Assembly: GCA_934572465.1 (NCBI GenBank)
Contig: CAKTLG010000023.1
Coordinates: 1 to 30,939 of the forward strand
DNA length: 30,939 nt
Direction: 5' to 3'
Source of the DNA: an uncultured Oscillospiraceae bacterium
Lineage (GTDB): Bacteria; Bacillota; Clostridia; Oscillospirales; Oscillospiraceae
Below, in pieces: positions 13,942 to 22,090 of this stretch. Made by a program: the position numbers and the translations under genes. Under the pieces are notes generated by a model, which worked only from the letters and a program-made list of their open reading frames with translations, had not been told where the DNA came from and did not search any database. Position 1 is the stretch's first letter, and the number at the start of each line of letters is the position of its first letter.

Positions 13942-14082
13942 TTAGCAGCAGCAGTCGCTGTTGTTATTGCACCCGCAGCTGTTGCCGCAGCCGCAGCCGT
14001 TTCCGCAGCCGCCGCAGCCGAACAGCACCAGAATGATGATGAGGATCAGCCACACGCAGGAGCAGTTATTGTTGTTGCACAT
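13942..14082 (-). CDS. 46-residue Cys/Gly-rich small membrane protein
   Basis: The frame reads MCNNNNCSCVWLILIIILVL and continues with Cys/Gly/Asn repeats (CGGCGNGCGCGNSCGC) to a CCC end. It has one hydrophobic segment (residues about 10-21) and 12 or more cysteines. The ATG follows GAGGTGAAACAAAG, a good ribosome binding site. Its antisense is the CAGCAGCCGCAG-rich stretch seen on the plus strand, which is not itself a gene. Similar tiny Cys-rich proteins occur in spore formers, and a sporulation or envelope role is only a guess. On the minus strand CATAGGATA (14115-14123) fits the sigma-K -10 pattern CATANNNTA, but no matching -35 is clear. Confidence 0.7.
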   Translation of the reverse strand: MCNNNNCSCVWLILIIILVLFGCGGCGNGCGCGNSCGCNNNSDCCC

Positions 14083-14201
14083 CTTTGTTTCACCTCACTT
14101 GTCATGCTCTGCACTATCCTATGCGCGAAAGCGCCGATGCGGGCCTGACCAATGAAAAAAGTGGATAAAATTTAAGCCATCCATGATAAAAGGAGAATTT
14201 C

Positions 14202-15365
14202 ATGAGCTACGATGATAGATTCAATACCGCCCGCTGGGACGCCGAGAGCGTCCGCGAACCGGAGCAGCAGCCCCATCGCGGCGGTCCCAGCTCCGCAGAG
14301 CGGGCGCGGCGCAAGCGCCAGGGCCGGCGCCGCCGTTTTCTGCTGTGGCTGATCTTTGTGCTGGTGGTCTCGGCCATCCTTGCGGCCGTGGGCTGGCTGC
14401 TGGCGAACGATATGTGCTCGTTCAACAAGGCCCCCGTCGAAACGACCATCGAGATCACGCGCGAGGATAACCTGAACACCATCGCCGACAAGCTCAAGGA
14501 CGAGGGGCTTATCCAATACAAGTGGTTCTTCAAGCTCTTCGGCAAGGTGCGCAAGGCCGAGAGCCGCATCGGCGTCGGCACCTACGAGGTCAACAGCGAC
14601 ATGGACTACGATGCGCTCATCAACCGCATGAGCAACAAAAACGCCTCGCTCACGGCAAACACCGTCACCGTCTCCATCCCAGAGGGCTACAATGTCCGCC
14701 AGATCATTGCGCTGCTGGCCAAATACGGCGTCAACACCGAGGAGAGCCTGACCGACGCGGCGATGAACGCGGACTTTGACTACGCCTTTATCGACAACAA
14801 CAAAAAGGGCGACCTGACGCGCCTTGAGGGCTATCTGTTCCCCGATACCTACGAGTTCTTCGTCGACGAAGCCCCCGCGCACGCGCTTTCGCGTCTGCTG
14901 GAGAACTTCAACGCGAAGCTCGACGACGAGCTGATGCAGAAGGTCGAGGAATCGAAGTATTCCCTCAGCGAGATACTGACCATCGCGTCGCTCATCGAAA
15001 AGGAGACGGACGGCACCGATCGGGAAAACATTGCCTCGGTCATCTACAACCGTCTCGACAACGTCGGCGAAACGTACCACAAGCTGCAGATCGACGCCTC
15101 GCTCATCTACGGCCTTGGCGACAAGTTCACCGGCACGCTCACAAACAGCGACCTTGAGTACAACACGCCCTATAACCTCTCGCTCTACGAGGGTCTGCCG
15201 CCCACACCCATCGCAAACCCGGGCCTTGCATCGATCAAGGCGGCGCTCGAGCCGGCGCAGACGAGCTACTACTTCTACGCCCTCGGCAAAGACGGCGTAC
15301 ACCACTTCTTCAAGACCTATGCCGAGCATACGAGCTTCGTCAGCTCCGACAAGTACGGCGGATAA
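14202..15365 (+). CDS. mltG: Endolytic murein transglycosylase MltG (YceG-like)
   Basis: The protein has 387 residues. A charged cytoplasmic N-terminus (about 45 residues, ending GRRRR) precedes one membrane helix, FLLWLIFVLVVSAILAAVGWL. A LysM-like region follows (TIEITREDNLNTIADKLKDE), then the YceG catalytic domain with LTRLEGYLFPDTYEF, ILTIASLIEKET (catalytic Glu at about residue 266) and the IYNRL and NTPYNLSLYEGLPPTPIANPG signatures. MltG cuts nascent glycan strands and sets their length at the cytoplasmic membrane. The ATG has AAAGGAG upstream. The mltG gene followed by U32-peptidase genes resembles the Bacillus yrrL-yrrN-yrrO order. Confidence 0.94.
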   Translation: MSYDDRFNTARWDAESVREPEQQPHRGGPSSAERARRKRQGRRRRFLLWLIFVLVVSAILAAVGWLLANDMCSFNKAPVETTIEITREDNLNTIADKLKDEGLIQYKWFFKLFGKVRKAESRIGVGTYEVNSDMDYDALINRMSNKNASLTANTVTVSIPEGYNVRQIIALLAKYGVNTEESLTDAAMNADFDYAFIDNNKKGDLTRLEGYLFPDTYEFFVDEAPAHALSRLLENFNAKLDDELMQKVEESKYSLSEILTIASLIEKETDGTDRENIASVIYNRLDNVGETYHKLQIDASLIYGLGDKFTGTLTNSDLEYNTPYNLSLYEGLPPTPIANPGLASIKAALEPAQTSYYFYALGKDGVHHFFKTYAEHTSFVSSDKYGG

Positions 15366-15372
15366 AAACGGC

Positions 15373-15402
15373 GCGGCAGCATGGCAAGAGCCATGCTGCC
15401 GC
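15373..15402 (+). terminator. Perfect 13-bp hairpin between mltG and the U32 gene
   Basis: GCGGCAGCATGGC pairs with GCCATGCTGCCGC across an AAGA loop. It starts 8 bp after the mltG stop and ends 17 bp before the next start codon, just upstream of the AAGAGGAC ribosome binding site. With only TTT after it, it may attenuate readthrough or stabilise mRNA ends rather than stop transcription completely. Confidence 0.5.
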
Positions 15403-15419
15403 TTTGAAAGAGGACAGAT

Positions 15420-16643
15420 ATGAGAAGAAAACCGGAGATCCTCGCCCCGGCGGGCGACATGGAAAAGCTGCAAATGGCCGTGCTCTACGGCGCGGACGCG
15501 GTGTACCTCGCCGGTACGAGCTTTGGGATGCGCTCGTTCGCCGGCAACTTCACGCCGGAGGAGCTTCCCAGGGCCGTGCGCTTTGCCCATGACCATGGCG
15601 TGCGCGTCCACGTGACGGTGAACACCATGCCGCGCAACGACGAGGCCGCGCGCCTGCCCGAGCACCTCGAGCGGCTCAATGACGCGGGGGTCGACGCGCT
15701 CATTCTAGCAGACCTCGGCGCGTTCACGCTCGCGGGGAAGTACGCGCCCAAATGCGAGCGCCACATCTCCACGCAGCAATCCGTTGCCAACTACGAGTGC
15801 GCCCGCGCGTGGTACGATCTGGGCGCGAAGCGCGTAGTACTGGCAAGGGAAGTCTCTTTACAGGAGATCCGCGAGATGCGCGCGAAAATTCCGGAGGAAT
15901 TGGAGCTTGAGACCTTCTGCCACGGCGCGATGTGCGTGAGCTATTCGGGCCGGTGTCTTCTCTCAAACTATATGACCGGCCGCGACTCGAACCGCGGACA
16001 GTGCGCCCAGCCGTGCCGCTATCAGTACGCGCTGATGGAGGAAAAGCGCCCGGGCGAATATTTCCCCGTCTTCGAGGATGAAAAGGGGACTTACATCATG
16101 AATTCGCGCGATATGTGCATGATCGACCATCTGGACGATATCATGGACGCAGGCATCGACTGCATCAAGATCGAGGGCCGCGCGAAGTCGGCTTACTACG
16201 CCGCCATCGTCACGGGCGCGTACCGCCATGTGCTCGATGATGTGGCTGCCGACAGAGAAGTTGACCCCGTCTGGCGCGACGAGGTGGAGCATGTCAGCCA
16301 CCGGCACTATTCCACGGGCTTTTACTACGGTCAGCCGGGTCAATACTACGACAATTCGCGCTACATCCGCGACTGGCAGGTCTGTGCCGTCGTGACGAAC
16401 TGCGGTAAAGACGGCAGCGCGACGCTGTCGCTGCGCAACAAGTTTGCCGCTGGCGACGAGATCGAGCTCGTCGGCCCCGACAGCCGCCCGTTCACGATGA
16501 CCGCGCCCGTGATGCGCGACCTTGAGGGCTTCGCGCTCTATGAGCCGCGCACACCACAGATGGTTTTCAAGATGAAGCTGCCGCGCCCTGTGCCGCCGAT
16601 GAGCTTTGTGCGCCACGCGGTCACGCTGAGCGCAAAGGACTGA
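15420..16643 (+). CDS. Peptidase U32 family protein (TrhP-like, tRNA hydroxylation)
   Basis: The 407-residue protein starts KPEILAPAGDMEKLQMAVLYGADAVYLAG, the canonical U32 N-terminus. It carries the family signature ETFCHGAMCVSYSGRC (about residue 163), followed by the Cys-containing GQCAQPCR. Family members YegQ/TrhP in Escherichia coli and YrrN/YrrO (TrhP1/P2) in Bacillus are needed for 5-hydroxyuridine at the tRNA wobble position, while RlhA hydroxylates 23S rRNA. The position after mltG favours the TrhP branch. Despite the name, peptidase activity is doubtful. The ATG follows AAGAGGACAG. Confidence 0.87.
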   Translation: MRRKPEILAPAGDMEKLQMAVLYGADAVYLAGTSFGMRSFAGNFTPEELPRAVRFAHDHGVRVHVTVNTMPRNDEAARLPEHLERLNDAGVDALILADLGAFTLAGKYAPKCERHISTQQSVANYECARAWYDLGAKRVVLAREVSLQEIREMRAKIPEELELETFCHGAMCVSYSGRCLLSNYMTGRDSNRGQCAQPCRYQYALMEEKRPGEYFPVFEDEKGTYIMNSRDMCMIDHLDDIMDAGIDCIKIEGRAKSAYYAAIVTGAYRHVLDDVAADREVDPVWRDEVEHVSHRHYSTGFYYGQPGQYYDNSRYIRDWQVCAVVTNCGKDGSATLSLRNKFAAGDEIELVGPDSRPFTMTAPVMRDLEGFALYEPRTPQMVFKMKLPRPVPPMSFVRHAVTLSAKD

Positions 16644-16657
16644 AAGGAGACGCTTCG

Positions 16658-16993
16658 ATGACGGCGAACGAATACCAGAAAAAAGCCATGACGACGCTCA
16701 ACCCCGCGCTTTCGCGCAGGGACGCGCTCATCAACAGCGTGATGGGCCTTTGCGGCGAGAGCGGCGAGGCCATCGACCTTGTAAAAAAATGGCTCGCACA
16801 GGGGCACGAGCTCGACAAGGCGCGCCTTGCCAAAGAGCTTGGCGACGTGGCATGGTATCTGGCTGAGGCCGCGACCGCGCTCGACATGGAGCTGGACGAT
16901 ATCCTGCAGCAGAATCTCGACAAGCTTGCCGCCCGCTACCCAGATGGCTTCGACGCGCAGCGCTCGCGCGCGCGGCTCGCGGGAGATCTGTGA
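16658..16993 (+). CDS. MazG-like nucleoside triphosphate pyrophosphohydrolase
   Basis: The 111-residue all-alpha NTP-PPase has VMGLCGESGEAIDLVKKW (residues about 29-46) and RLAKELGDVAWYLAEAA, which give the EExxE...ExxD metal-binding pattern of MazG-like enzymes. It would hydrolyse (d)NTPs to monophosphates and pyrophosphate, probably clearing non-canonical nucleotides. A single small domain like this differs from full-length tandem-domain MazG. The ATG follows AAAGGAGACGCTTCG. It lies 14 bp after the U32 gene and is probably co-transcribed. Confidence 0.82.
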   Translation: MTANEYQKKAMTTLNPALSRRDALINSVMGLCGESGEAIDLVKKWLAQGHELDKARLAKELGDVAWYLAEAATALDMELDDILQQNLDKLAARYPDGFDAQRSRARLAGDL

Positions 16994-17123
16994 GCGCCGC
17001 GGCGGCATTCTGCGGGTATGTCAGTTACGATCTGCCCTGCACGGGGCGAGCCGCGCGGTGCCGTGCGATATGCAGCCGGATCTCGAAGGCTGGCCGCGCT
17101 TTGCGCGCCGAGAGACTGTGTGC

Positions 17124-17144
17124 CCCGCCGCGCGCGGGCTTTTT
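17124..17144 (+). terminator. Probable intrinsic terminator after the MazG-like gene
   Basis: CCCGC pairs with GCGGG across a 5-nt CGCGC loop and is followed by CTTTTT. It lies in the 281-bp gap between the pyrophosphohydrolase and the lipoprotein gene. No other clear element was found in that gap apart from a T-rich stretch near 17213-17236. Confidence 0.45.
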
Positions 17145-17274
17145 GATGAAAACGACGCTGTTGTCCGGACACAGACCGGCCCCGCTGCGCAGAAAAAATC
17201 CGCGCGGCGGGAACTTTTTTTTGCCTTTTTGCGTCTCAATAGTCAGAAACAAAACCGGAAAGGATGTGCTTTCA

Positions 17275-19155
17275 ATGAAACGACCCTTTGCGCTGCTGCT
17301 TTCTCTCGCGCTTGTGCTGTCCCTGTTCGCCGCCTGCGGCAAGCAGGAGGAAGCGCCGTCCGACGACGCGCCGCAGAAGCTCGCCTTCACGCGCGAAAAT
17401 ATGCCGCGGCTCGACGGCTCGACCTCCACCGTACCGCTGGCGCTCGCCGTATGCGCGGAAGTGTTGGGCGAGAGCCGCGAGGAGGTACAGGACCTCGTCC
17501 GCTTCAATAAGACCACAACGGCGTATTTCAATCTGCTTGAAGGCAATGCGGATATGCTGATCGTCGGCGAGGCCAACGATGAAGTCATGGCGCGCAAGGC
17601 GGAGCTCGGCTTCGAGTGGGAGAAGCAGCCCTTTGCGACCGACGCTTTCGTCTTCGTCGTCAACGAGGATAATCCCGTCGACTCGATCACCGTTGCGCAG
17701 GCGCGGGACATTTACTCCGGCAAGATCACGAACTGGAGCGAGCTTGGCGGCGAGGACCGTCCCATCACGGCCTTGCAGCGCAACGAGGGCGCTGGCAGCC
17801 AGACGCTGATGGAAAAGCTCGTGATGCAGGGCACGCCCATGATGGACGCGCCGACGGAGTACATCGTGACCACGATGGGCCAGCTGATGGAGGCCGTCAA
17901 GAGCTTTGACGGCTCGCCCGGCGCCATCGGCTACAGCGTTTATTACTACGCCGAGGAGATGAAGATGGCGCAGGGACTCAAGCTGTTGAAGCTTGAGGGC
18001 GTTGAGCCGAGCCCTGATACCATCCGCTCCGAGACCTATCCTCTCGTGAACCCCAAGTACGTCGTCATTCCGGCGAACGAGCCAAAAGACGCGCCGAACA
18101 AAGTGCTCTTTGACTGGCTTTTGAGCGAGGAAGGGCAGACGCTCATCGCCAGGGAGGGCTATGTTTCCATCCTCGACGTCGGCACCTTCCCCAAGACCGT
18201 GCCGCAGACCGGCACGCGTCTGAGCGAGGGCTACATGGGCGAGCTGAAGGCGGCGGACGGCTATGGCCTGCTCGTGCCCTACGCGGGGCGGCGGCTGATG
18301 GACGACTGGCCCGCGGCGACGGGCTGTCTCTACGGCCTGATGACGCTCTCCGGCACAGCTGTGACGGACGCGGTGTACTCGAACGTTTTTTATCCGAGCT
18401 ATTATGAGAACTACGAGCAGCACCCCATGCCGCTGCTGGCGCTGGTGCAGGGGCAAGAGCCGGACAGCGAGGGCGGCGTTGAGGAGCGCTATACCATAGC
18501 GGCGTCTGACGGCAGCTGGGTCATGGAGGAAGCCTTCCGCGCGCTGAGCACGAGCCGCCACGGGCTGCTGCTCTTTGGCGACGACGCGCTGACCGTGACG
18601 GACGTATCCGGTAAGGTCACGCAGAAGCTTTCCTATCGGGAGATGGGTATTTCCGATGAGGACGCGGCGCATATGATCTCCGGCCTCATGTGGGGCGAGG
18701 GCGTCGGCGGGTACCGCAGCGGCGACCGCATTGCGATCGACTGGGTCGAGGACGACACCTACGAAAACATCCGATACTATGACCTATCCACCGGCGAGAC
18801 CGGCGAGATGGCGTGGGATGCGTTCGACGCGCTGGACAGCATGCCGGACGAAGACTACGTCGAGCCGACCTATGCCGTCGCGGATGCGTACCGCATGACG
18901 GACGAGGCGCTCGGCAGCGACGCGCCGGGGCTGCTTTTCACGCAGGATTACAGCGACGACGGCTTGACCGTTTCTTACTACCGCGACGACGGCACGCCCC
19001 TTGAGAGCCTGACGCTGCGCGGCGAAAGATGGTATCAGCAAGTTACCTTGCGCGGCGGGCTCGTCGAGCTGCTCGACCTGAACACCGCCTCGTACTACGA
19101 TCTTGAGACGATGACGTGCGTATTTGAGACCTATCTCGGCTACGAGGCGGACTGA
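17275..19155 (+). CDS. PstS-like substrate-binding lipoprotein with a long unrecognised C-terminal half
   Basis: The protein is 626 residues from MKRPFALLLSLALVLSLFAAC. The signal peptide ends in the lipobox LFAAC, so the protein should be lipid-anchored outside the membrane. Residues about 35-310 form a periplasmic-binding fold of the phosphate-binding type, with DGSTSTVPLALAV near the start, DIYSGKITNWSELGG and RNEGAGSQTLMEKLV. Residues about 320-626 (ADGYGLLVPYAGRRLMDDWP onward) are acidic and probably beta-rich, and I do not recognise them. No pst transporter genes are nearby, so sensing or ligand presentation is as likely as uptake. The ATG follows GGAAAGGATG. The frame is open further upstream, but has no binding site there. 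Confidence 0.8.
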   Translation: MKRPFALLLSLALVLSLFAACGKQEEAPSDDAPQKLAFTRENMPRLDGSTSTVPLALAVCAEVLGESREEVQDLVRFNKTTTAYFNLLEGNADMLIVGEANDEVMARKAELGFEWEKQPFATDAFVFVVNEDNPVDSITVAQARDIYSGKITNWSELGGEDRPITALQRNEGAGSQTLMEKLVMQGTPMMDAPTEYIVTTMGQLMEAVKSFDGSPGAIGYSVYYYAEEMKMAQGLKLLKLEGVEPSPDTIRSETYPLVNPKYVVIPANEPKDAPNKVLFDWLLSEEGQTLIAREGYVSILDVGTFPKTVPQTGTRLSEGYMGELKAADGYGLLVPYAGRRLMDDWPAATGCLYGLMTLSGTAVTDAVYSNVFYPSYYENYEQHPMPLLALVQGQEPDSEGGVEERYTIAASDGSWVMEEAFRALSTSRHGLLLFGDDALTVTDVSGKVTQKLSYREMGISDEDAAHMISGLMWGEGVGGYRSGDRIAIDWVEDDTYENIRYYDLSTGETGEMAWDAFDALDSMPDEDYVEPTYAVADAYRMTDEALGSDAPGLLFTQDYSDDGLTVSYYRDDGTPLESLTLRGERWYQQVTLRGGLVELLDLNTASYYDLETMTCVFETYLGYEAD

Positions 19156-19169
19156 GAAAGGAAAGCGGC

Positions 19170-19613
19170 ATGAAGGACATCAAAAAAACAAAACGCGTCA
19201 TTTCTTTGATCGCATGGGCCGCGGCCATCCTCGTGCTGCTCGGGTACTGGATGTCGCCCGAGCAGCGGGTGAGCCGGTTCGTGGCGAAAAACGCAGAGAT
19301 GCTGGAGGGATCACTCGGCACAGATATGTCCGGCGGCTATCCCGGCGGCATTGGCGTTAAGTACTACAACTGTTGGGGACAGTACGGTGAGCATCCCATC
19401 GGCGAATTCAGCTTCGGCCCGTCGCTTCTGTATGGCCGCCAGTATTACGGCTGTTACTATTCGCCCGATGATGAGCCGCGCGGCTTTCAGAGCGCGGAGG
19501 TCACGCTCGTGCCGGACGGCGAGAACTGCTGGACGTGGCGCGCCGAGGGCGACAACCACGGCATGACGAGGAAGATCCGGGACAAGTGGTACTATTTTGA
19601 AGCGTGGCTGTAA
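19170..19613 (+). CDS. Hypothetical membrane-anchored protein
   Basis: The 147-residue protein has a basic start (MKDIKKTKR), one membrane helix (VISLIAWAAAILVLLGYWM) and an extracellular domain rich in Gly, Tyr and Trp (GIGVKYYNCWGQYGEHPIGEFSF). I do not recognise the domain. It lies 14 bp after the PstS-like lipoprotein gene, with a GAGAAAGGAAAG site, and is followed by a strong terminator, so the two form an operon and may act together at the cell surface. Three cysteines (in NCWG, GCYYS and NCWTW) could form a disulfide outside the cell. Confidence 0.72.
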   Translation: MKDIKKTKRVISLIAWAAAILVLLGYWMSPEQRVSRFVAKNAEMLEGSLGTDMSGGYPGGIGVKYYNCWGQYGEHPIGEFSFGPSLLYGRQYYGCYYSPDDEPRGFQSAEVTLVPDGENCWTWRAEGDNHGMTRKIRDKWYYFEAWL

Positions 19614-19616
19614 GAA

Positions 19617-19654
19617 AAAGGAGGCGTTCTCTTACGTGAGAGAACGCCTCCTTT
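19617..19654. terminator. Strong bidirectional terminator
   Basis: AAAGGAGGCGTTCTCT pairs perfectly over 16 bp with AGAGAACGCCTCCTTT around a TACGTG loop. It sits between the convergent hypothetical gene and EamA transporter gene and can serve both. Confidence 0.83.
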
Positions 19655-19667
19655 GCTGTGCGGCGCG

Positions 19668-20627
19668 TTATTTCTGCGCCTTCAGCGCACGGCGCTGGGC
19701 AAGAATGCCAGGCAGGATCCCGCAGAGCGAGCCTGCAAGGAAGCAGAGGATGCCGAGGATCATGTTGAAGGGGATGTCTTCCTTGAGGAAGATGCGCGCG
19801 AAGATGGGCGCCAGAATGGGCTTCAGGAAGAAAATGAGCGACGCCTCCTGCGCGGATGTTTTCTCCATGGCCGTCATATGGCAGACGAAGCCGCCGGCGG
19901 AAACGACCACGCAGATATAAAGGAGCGCCGGCAGGGCGGAGGCGGGGATGTTTTCAAAGAGAGGCACATCGGCAAAGATGCCGAGGCCGATCGCGCCGTA
20001 GAATGCCGCGCCGGCAGCCGTGCGGCCGAAAAGCAGCAGCACCAGCAGCTCCGATGCGCCGAAAAGAAAGCTCAGACACGTGACGGCGATGCCGCCGAAG
20101 CGCGGCGTGCGCTTTTTGCCGAACACGCTGTAGAGCGCGAACACCACGGCGGCAAGGATGGCGAGCACTGCACCCGTGGGGTCGAGCGATGCATGGATGG
20201 GGTCGATGATGATGAGCGCCGCCAAAAGCTCAAGAATGAGCGCGGCGATGTGATTGCGGTGGATCTCCTCGTGCAGAAAAAGGTGCGCGAATACCGTGAC
20301 GAAGATGGGGTTGCAGGAAAAGATGACCGCCACGACGGACGCGCGCGTATATGTCACGGACATCTGATAGAGCGACATGGCGATGACGACGCACAGAAAG
20401 CCGGAAACGGCGAAAAAGCCGATATCTCCGCGCGTGAGCGCGGCATTCTTCCGCTTTATCGAGCGCGCGGCAAAGGGGATGAGCAGAAGACCTCCGGCGA
20501 GGAAGCGCAGGCAGGTGATCTGCATGGGCGCGAATACGCCGTGCACGGTTTTGAGCATGACCTCCATCGTGCTGAAGATCACGGCGCAGAGTACGATATA
20601 GACGTAGCCGGAGCGGGAACGATCCAT
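19668..20627 (-). CDS. EamA-family (DMT superfamily) membrane transporter
   Basis: The protein is 319 residues from MDRSRSGYVYIVLCAVIFST. It has ten hydrophobic segments in two EamA repeats, the first with VIFSTMEVMLK and MQITCLRFLAGGLLLIP, the second with AVLAILAAVVFALYSVFGKK and FFLKPILAPIFARIFLKEDI. This is a drug/metabolite-type exporter or importer of unknown substrate. I chose the ATG at 20627 because AGGGGG lies about 8 nt upstream; an ATG at 20648 has no site. It is divergent from the T-box operon. It differs clearly in sequence from the other EamA protein of the window, so it is not a recent duplicate. Confidence 0.86.
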   Translation of the reverse strand: MDRSRSGYVYIVLCAVIFSTMEVMLKTVHGVFAPMQITCLRFLAGGLLLIPFAARSIKRKNAALTRGDIGFFAVSGFLCVVIAMSLYQMSVTYTRASVVAVIFSCNPIFVTVFAHLFLHEEIHRNHIAALILELLAALIIIDPIHASLDPTGAVLAILAAVVFALYSVFGKKRTPRFGGIAVTCLSFLFGASELLVLLLFGRTAAGAAFYGAIGLGIFADVPLFENIPASALPALLYICVVVSAGGFVCHMTAMEKTSAQEASLIFFLKPILAPIFARIFLKEDIPFNMILGILCFLAGSLCGILPGILAQRRALKAQK

Positions 20628-20696
20628 GGCAAAAGGCCCCCTTTTCATTCAAACGAGAGCAGTATATGCCATTTTTCGCCGGAACGCAAGCGATGC

Positions 20697-20724
20697 TTGA
20701 CAAAAATCAAATTTGGGTTATAAT
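20697..20724 (+). promoter_or_regulatory. Promoter of the T-box/alaS operon
   Basis: A perfect TTGACA (20697-20702) and a perfect TATAAT (20719-20724) are 16 bp apart. Transcription would start near 20731, a few bases before the T-box stem I. Confidence 0.87.
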
Positions 20725-20730
20725 ATCCCA

Positions 20731-20967
20731 CGATAAACGCGATGAAAAAGTCAGCTCCGCAAACGGGCCTGAAAGCGAGAGGGGAACGGTGCAAGCCCTC
20801 GGCGACCGGTGCGCAGCAGCCGCTTTGGAGCAGTCCGCGAGGAGCGGAACGTTTCGTCCCCGTTACCGGACGGCTAAGATGCCCTTCCGATGGAGAAGGG
20901 ATAATTAGGGTGGTACCGTGAAGTGTCAAGTCTTCGCCCCTATGATGGGACGGGGGCTTTCTTTTTT
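20731..20967 (+). promoter_or_regulatory. T-box riboswitch leader, probable alanine specifier (GCC)
   Basis: The leader has the invariant T-box AGGGTGGTACCGTG (20907-20920) and, before it, the stem I hallmarks GAAAGCGAGAGGGG and CGGTGCAAGCCCTC. A GC-rich terminator (GCCCC/GGGGC, with TTTCTTTTTTT) ends at about 20967. GCTCC near 20754 can pair with GGAGC near 20827 to close stem I. Aligned from memory with the Bacillus glyQS leader, the specifier falls on GCC (20819-20821), an alanine codon. Uncharged tRNA-Ala would base-pair with specifier and T-box, favour the antiterminator and allow transcription of the operon that includes alaS. Stem I is compact. Confidence 0.9.
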
Positions 20968-20980
20968 TGGAGGATCGCCT

Positions 20981-21397
20981 ATGAAACGAAGGATATGCCT
21001 GCTGCTGGCGCTCACGCTGCTGCTCTCGCTGGCGCTCAGCGGCTGCGGCAGCAAGCTGCCGGACGGCATGGACGAGGACGAGGTCGTGGATGCGGGGCTC
21101 AAGGTCATGGCAAAGCTGGTCGACGGCAGCTATGACGCGGTCTATGATATGCTGCGCGAGGATGTGCGCGGCCAGACGAGCGCGGCGGCCATTGAAAAAA
21201 TGATGGACGATGCGACCGACGGACTGGACGCCTACAAAAAGGTGACGGATTCCATGGCCACAGGCGTGACAAAAAAGGACATGGAGCCGCACGGCATCGC
21301 CGTGCTCCGCGCAAAGTACGGCTCGAAGGTCGTCATCTTCCGCATCGCGTTCGATACGGATATGGAGCTGATCGGCCTGGATGTAAGGAGGAAATGA
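20981..21397 (+). CDS. DUF3887-type lipoprotein
   Basis: The protein is 138 residues from MKRRICLLLALTLLLSLALSGC. The signal peptide ends in the lipobox LALSGC, predicting a lipid-anchored surface protein. The mature part (DEDEVVDAGLKVMAKLVDGSYDAVYDMLREDVRGQTSAAAIEKMM onward) fits the DUF3887 pattern found in clostridial lipoproteins; the biochemical role is unknown. The ATG follows GGAGGATCGCCT directly after the T-box terminator. It is the first gene of a tRNA-Ala-controlled operon, although nothing in the protein suggests a link with alanine. Its stop overlaps the next start. Confidence 0.75.
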   Translation: MKRRICLLLALTLLLSLALSGCGSKLPDGMDEDEVVDAGLKVMAKLVDGSYDAVYDMLREDVRGQTSAAAIEKMMDDATDGLDAYKKVTDSMATGVTKKDMEPHGIAVLRAKYGSKVVIFRIAFDTDMELIGLDVRRK

Positions 21398-22062
21398 TGG
21401 CAAGAAGGATCATTGACATGAGCGCCGATCCGCGGAGCGGGCAGTTTGCTTACTTCCGCTCGATGCGCGACCCGTGGGCGGGCATAACCGTGCCGGTGGA
21501 CATCACCGACCTGCTCGATTCTCTCAGCGGCAGGCCGTTCTTTTTGAGCTATCTCTATGCGGTGATGCGCGCGGCGAACGCCGTGCCCGAGCTGCGGCGG
21601 CGGCTCCTTCCCGACGGGCAGGTCGTCGAGTATGACCACTGCGACCCGTCCTACACCGTGATGAAGCCGGACGGCACGGGCGTTTACGTCTACTGTCTGC
21701 TGGAGGACGACCTTTCGTCTTACGAAAAATTCGTCGCCGAGGGCAGGCGCTGCCAGAAAGAGACGCTTGCGCGCGGCACGCTCACCGAGGATGGCGACGT
21801 GCTGGCGAATTTCTTTGTTTCCTGCGTGCCGTGGCTCTATTACACGCAGATCCAGGAGCCGGCCGGCGGCGCGGACGACAGCAACCCCCGCTTCGCCTGG
21901 GGAAAATACCGCGAGGAAAGCGGCCGCATGATGCTGCCGATGTCGCTTTTCATCAACCATGCGCTCTGCGACGGCTGGCACGTCACGCAGTTCTATAAAA
22001 ACCTAGAGCGCGAGCTTGCAGACCTGAGCGCATACCTGAAGACCCAAAACGAAAAACGGTAA
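21397..22062 (+). CDS. Chloramphenicol acetyltransferase-like protein
   Basis: The protein is 221 residues from MARRIIDMSADPRSGQFAYFRSM. It aligns with type A CAT proteins: FFLSYLYAVMRAANAVPELRRR, TVMKPDGTGVYVYCL and the catalytic region SLFINHALCDGWHVTQFYKNLE. The classical HHAVCDG reads NHALCDG here; the catalytic second His and the Asp are kept. The VPWLYYTQIQ segment matches the usual PW-x-x-F/Y region. CAT-fold enzymes acetylate hydroxyl groups and many chromosomal relatives do not confer chloramphenicol resistance, so I make no resistance claim. AAGGAGG is 5 nt before the ATG at 21397 and only 2 nt before one at 21394, so the former is preferred. It lies 28 bp before alaS. Confidence 0.82.
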   Translation: MARRIIDMSADPRSGQFAYFRSMRDPWAGITVPVDITDLLDSLSGRPFFLSYLYAVMRAANAVPELRRRLLPDGQVVEYDHCDPSYTVMKPDGTGVYVYCLLEDDLSSYEKFVAEGRRCQKETLARGTLTEDGDVLANFFVSCVPWLYYTQIQEPAGGADDSNPRFAWGKYREESGRMMLPMSLFINHALCDGWHVTQFYKNLERELADLSAYLKTQNEKR

Positions 22063-22090
22063 ATTTTACGATAAAAGGAGAAACGAAACC

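Noticed and set aside
13741..14148. A plus-strand Ala/Val-rich frame covering the tmk 3' end and the following spacer
   Set aside because: The repetitive Ala/Val/Gln pattern is the complement of the Cys/Gly-rich small gene on the minus strand, which has the better ribosome binding site.
16990..17274. Extended N-terminus for the PstS-like lipoprotein
   Set aside because: The frame is open but lacks a ribosome binding site and would hide the signal peptide and lipobox behind 95 residues.
21397..22062. Call as a chloramphenicol resistance gene
   Set aside because: The fold and catalytic His/Asp match CAT, but the motif is NHALCDG rather than HHAVCDG and the gene sits in a housekeeping operon, so resistance cannot be claimed.
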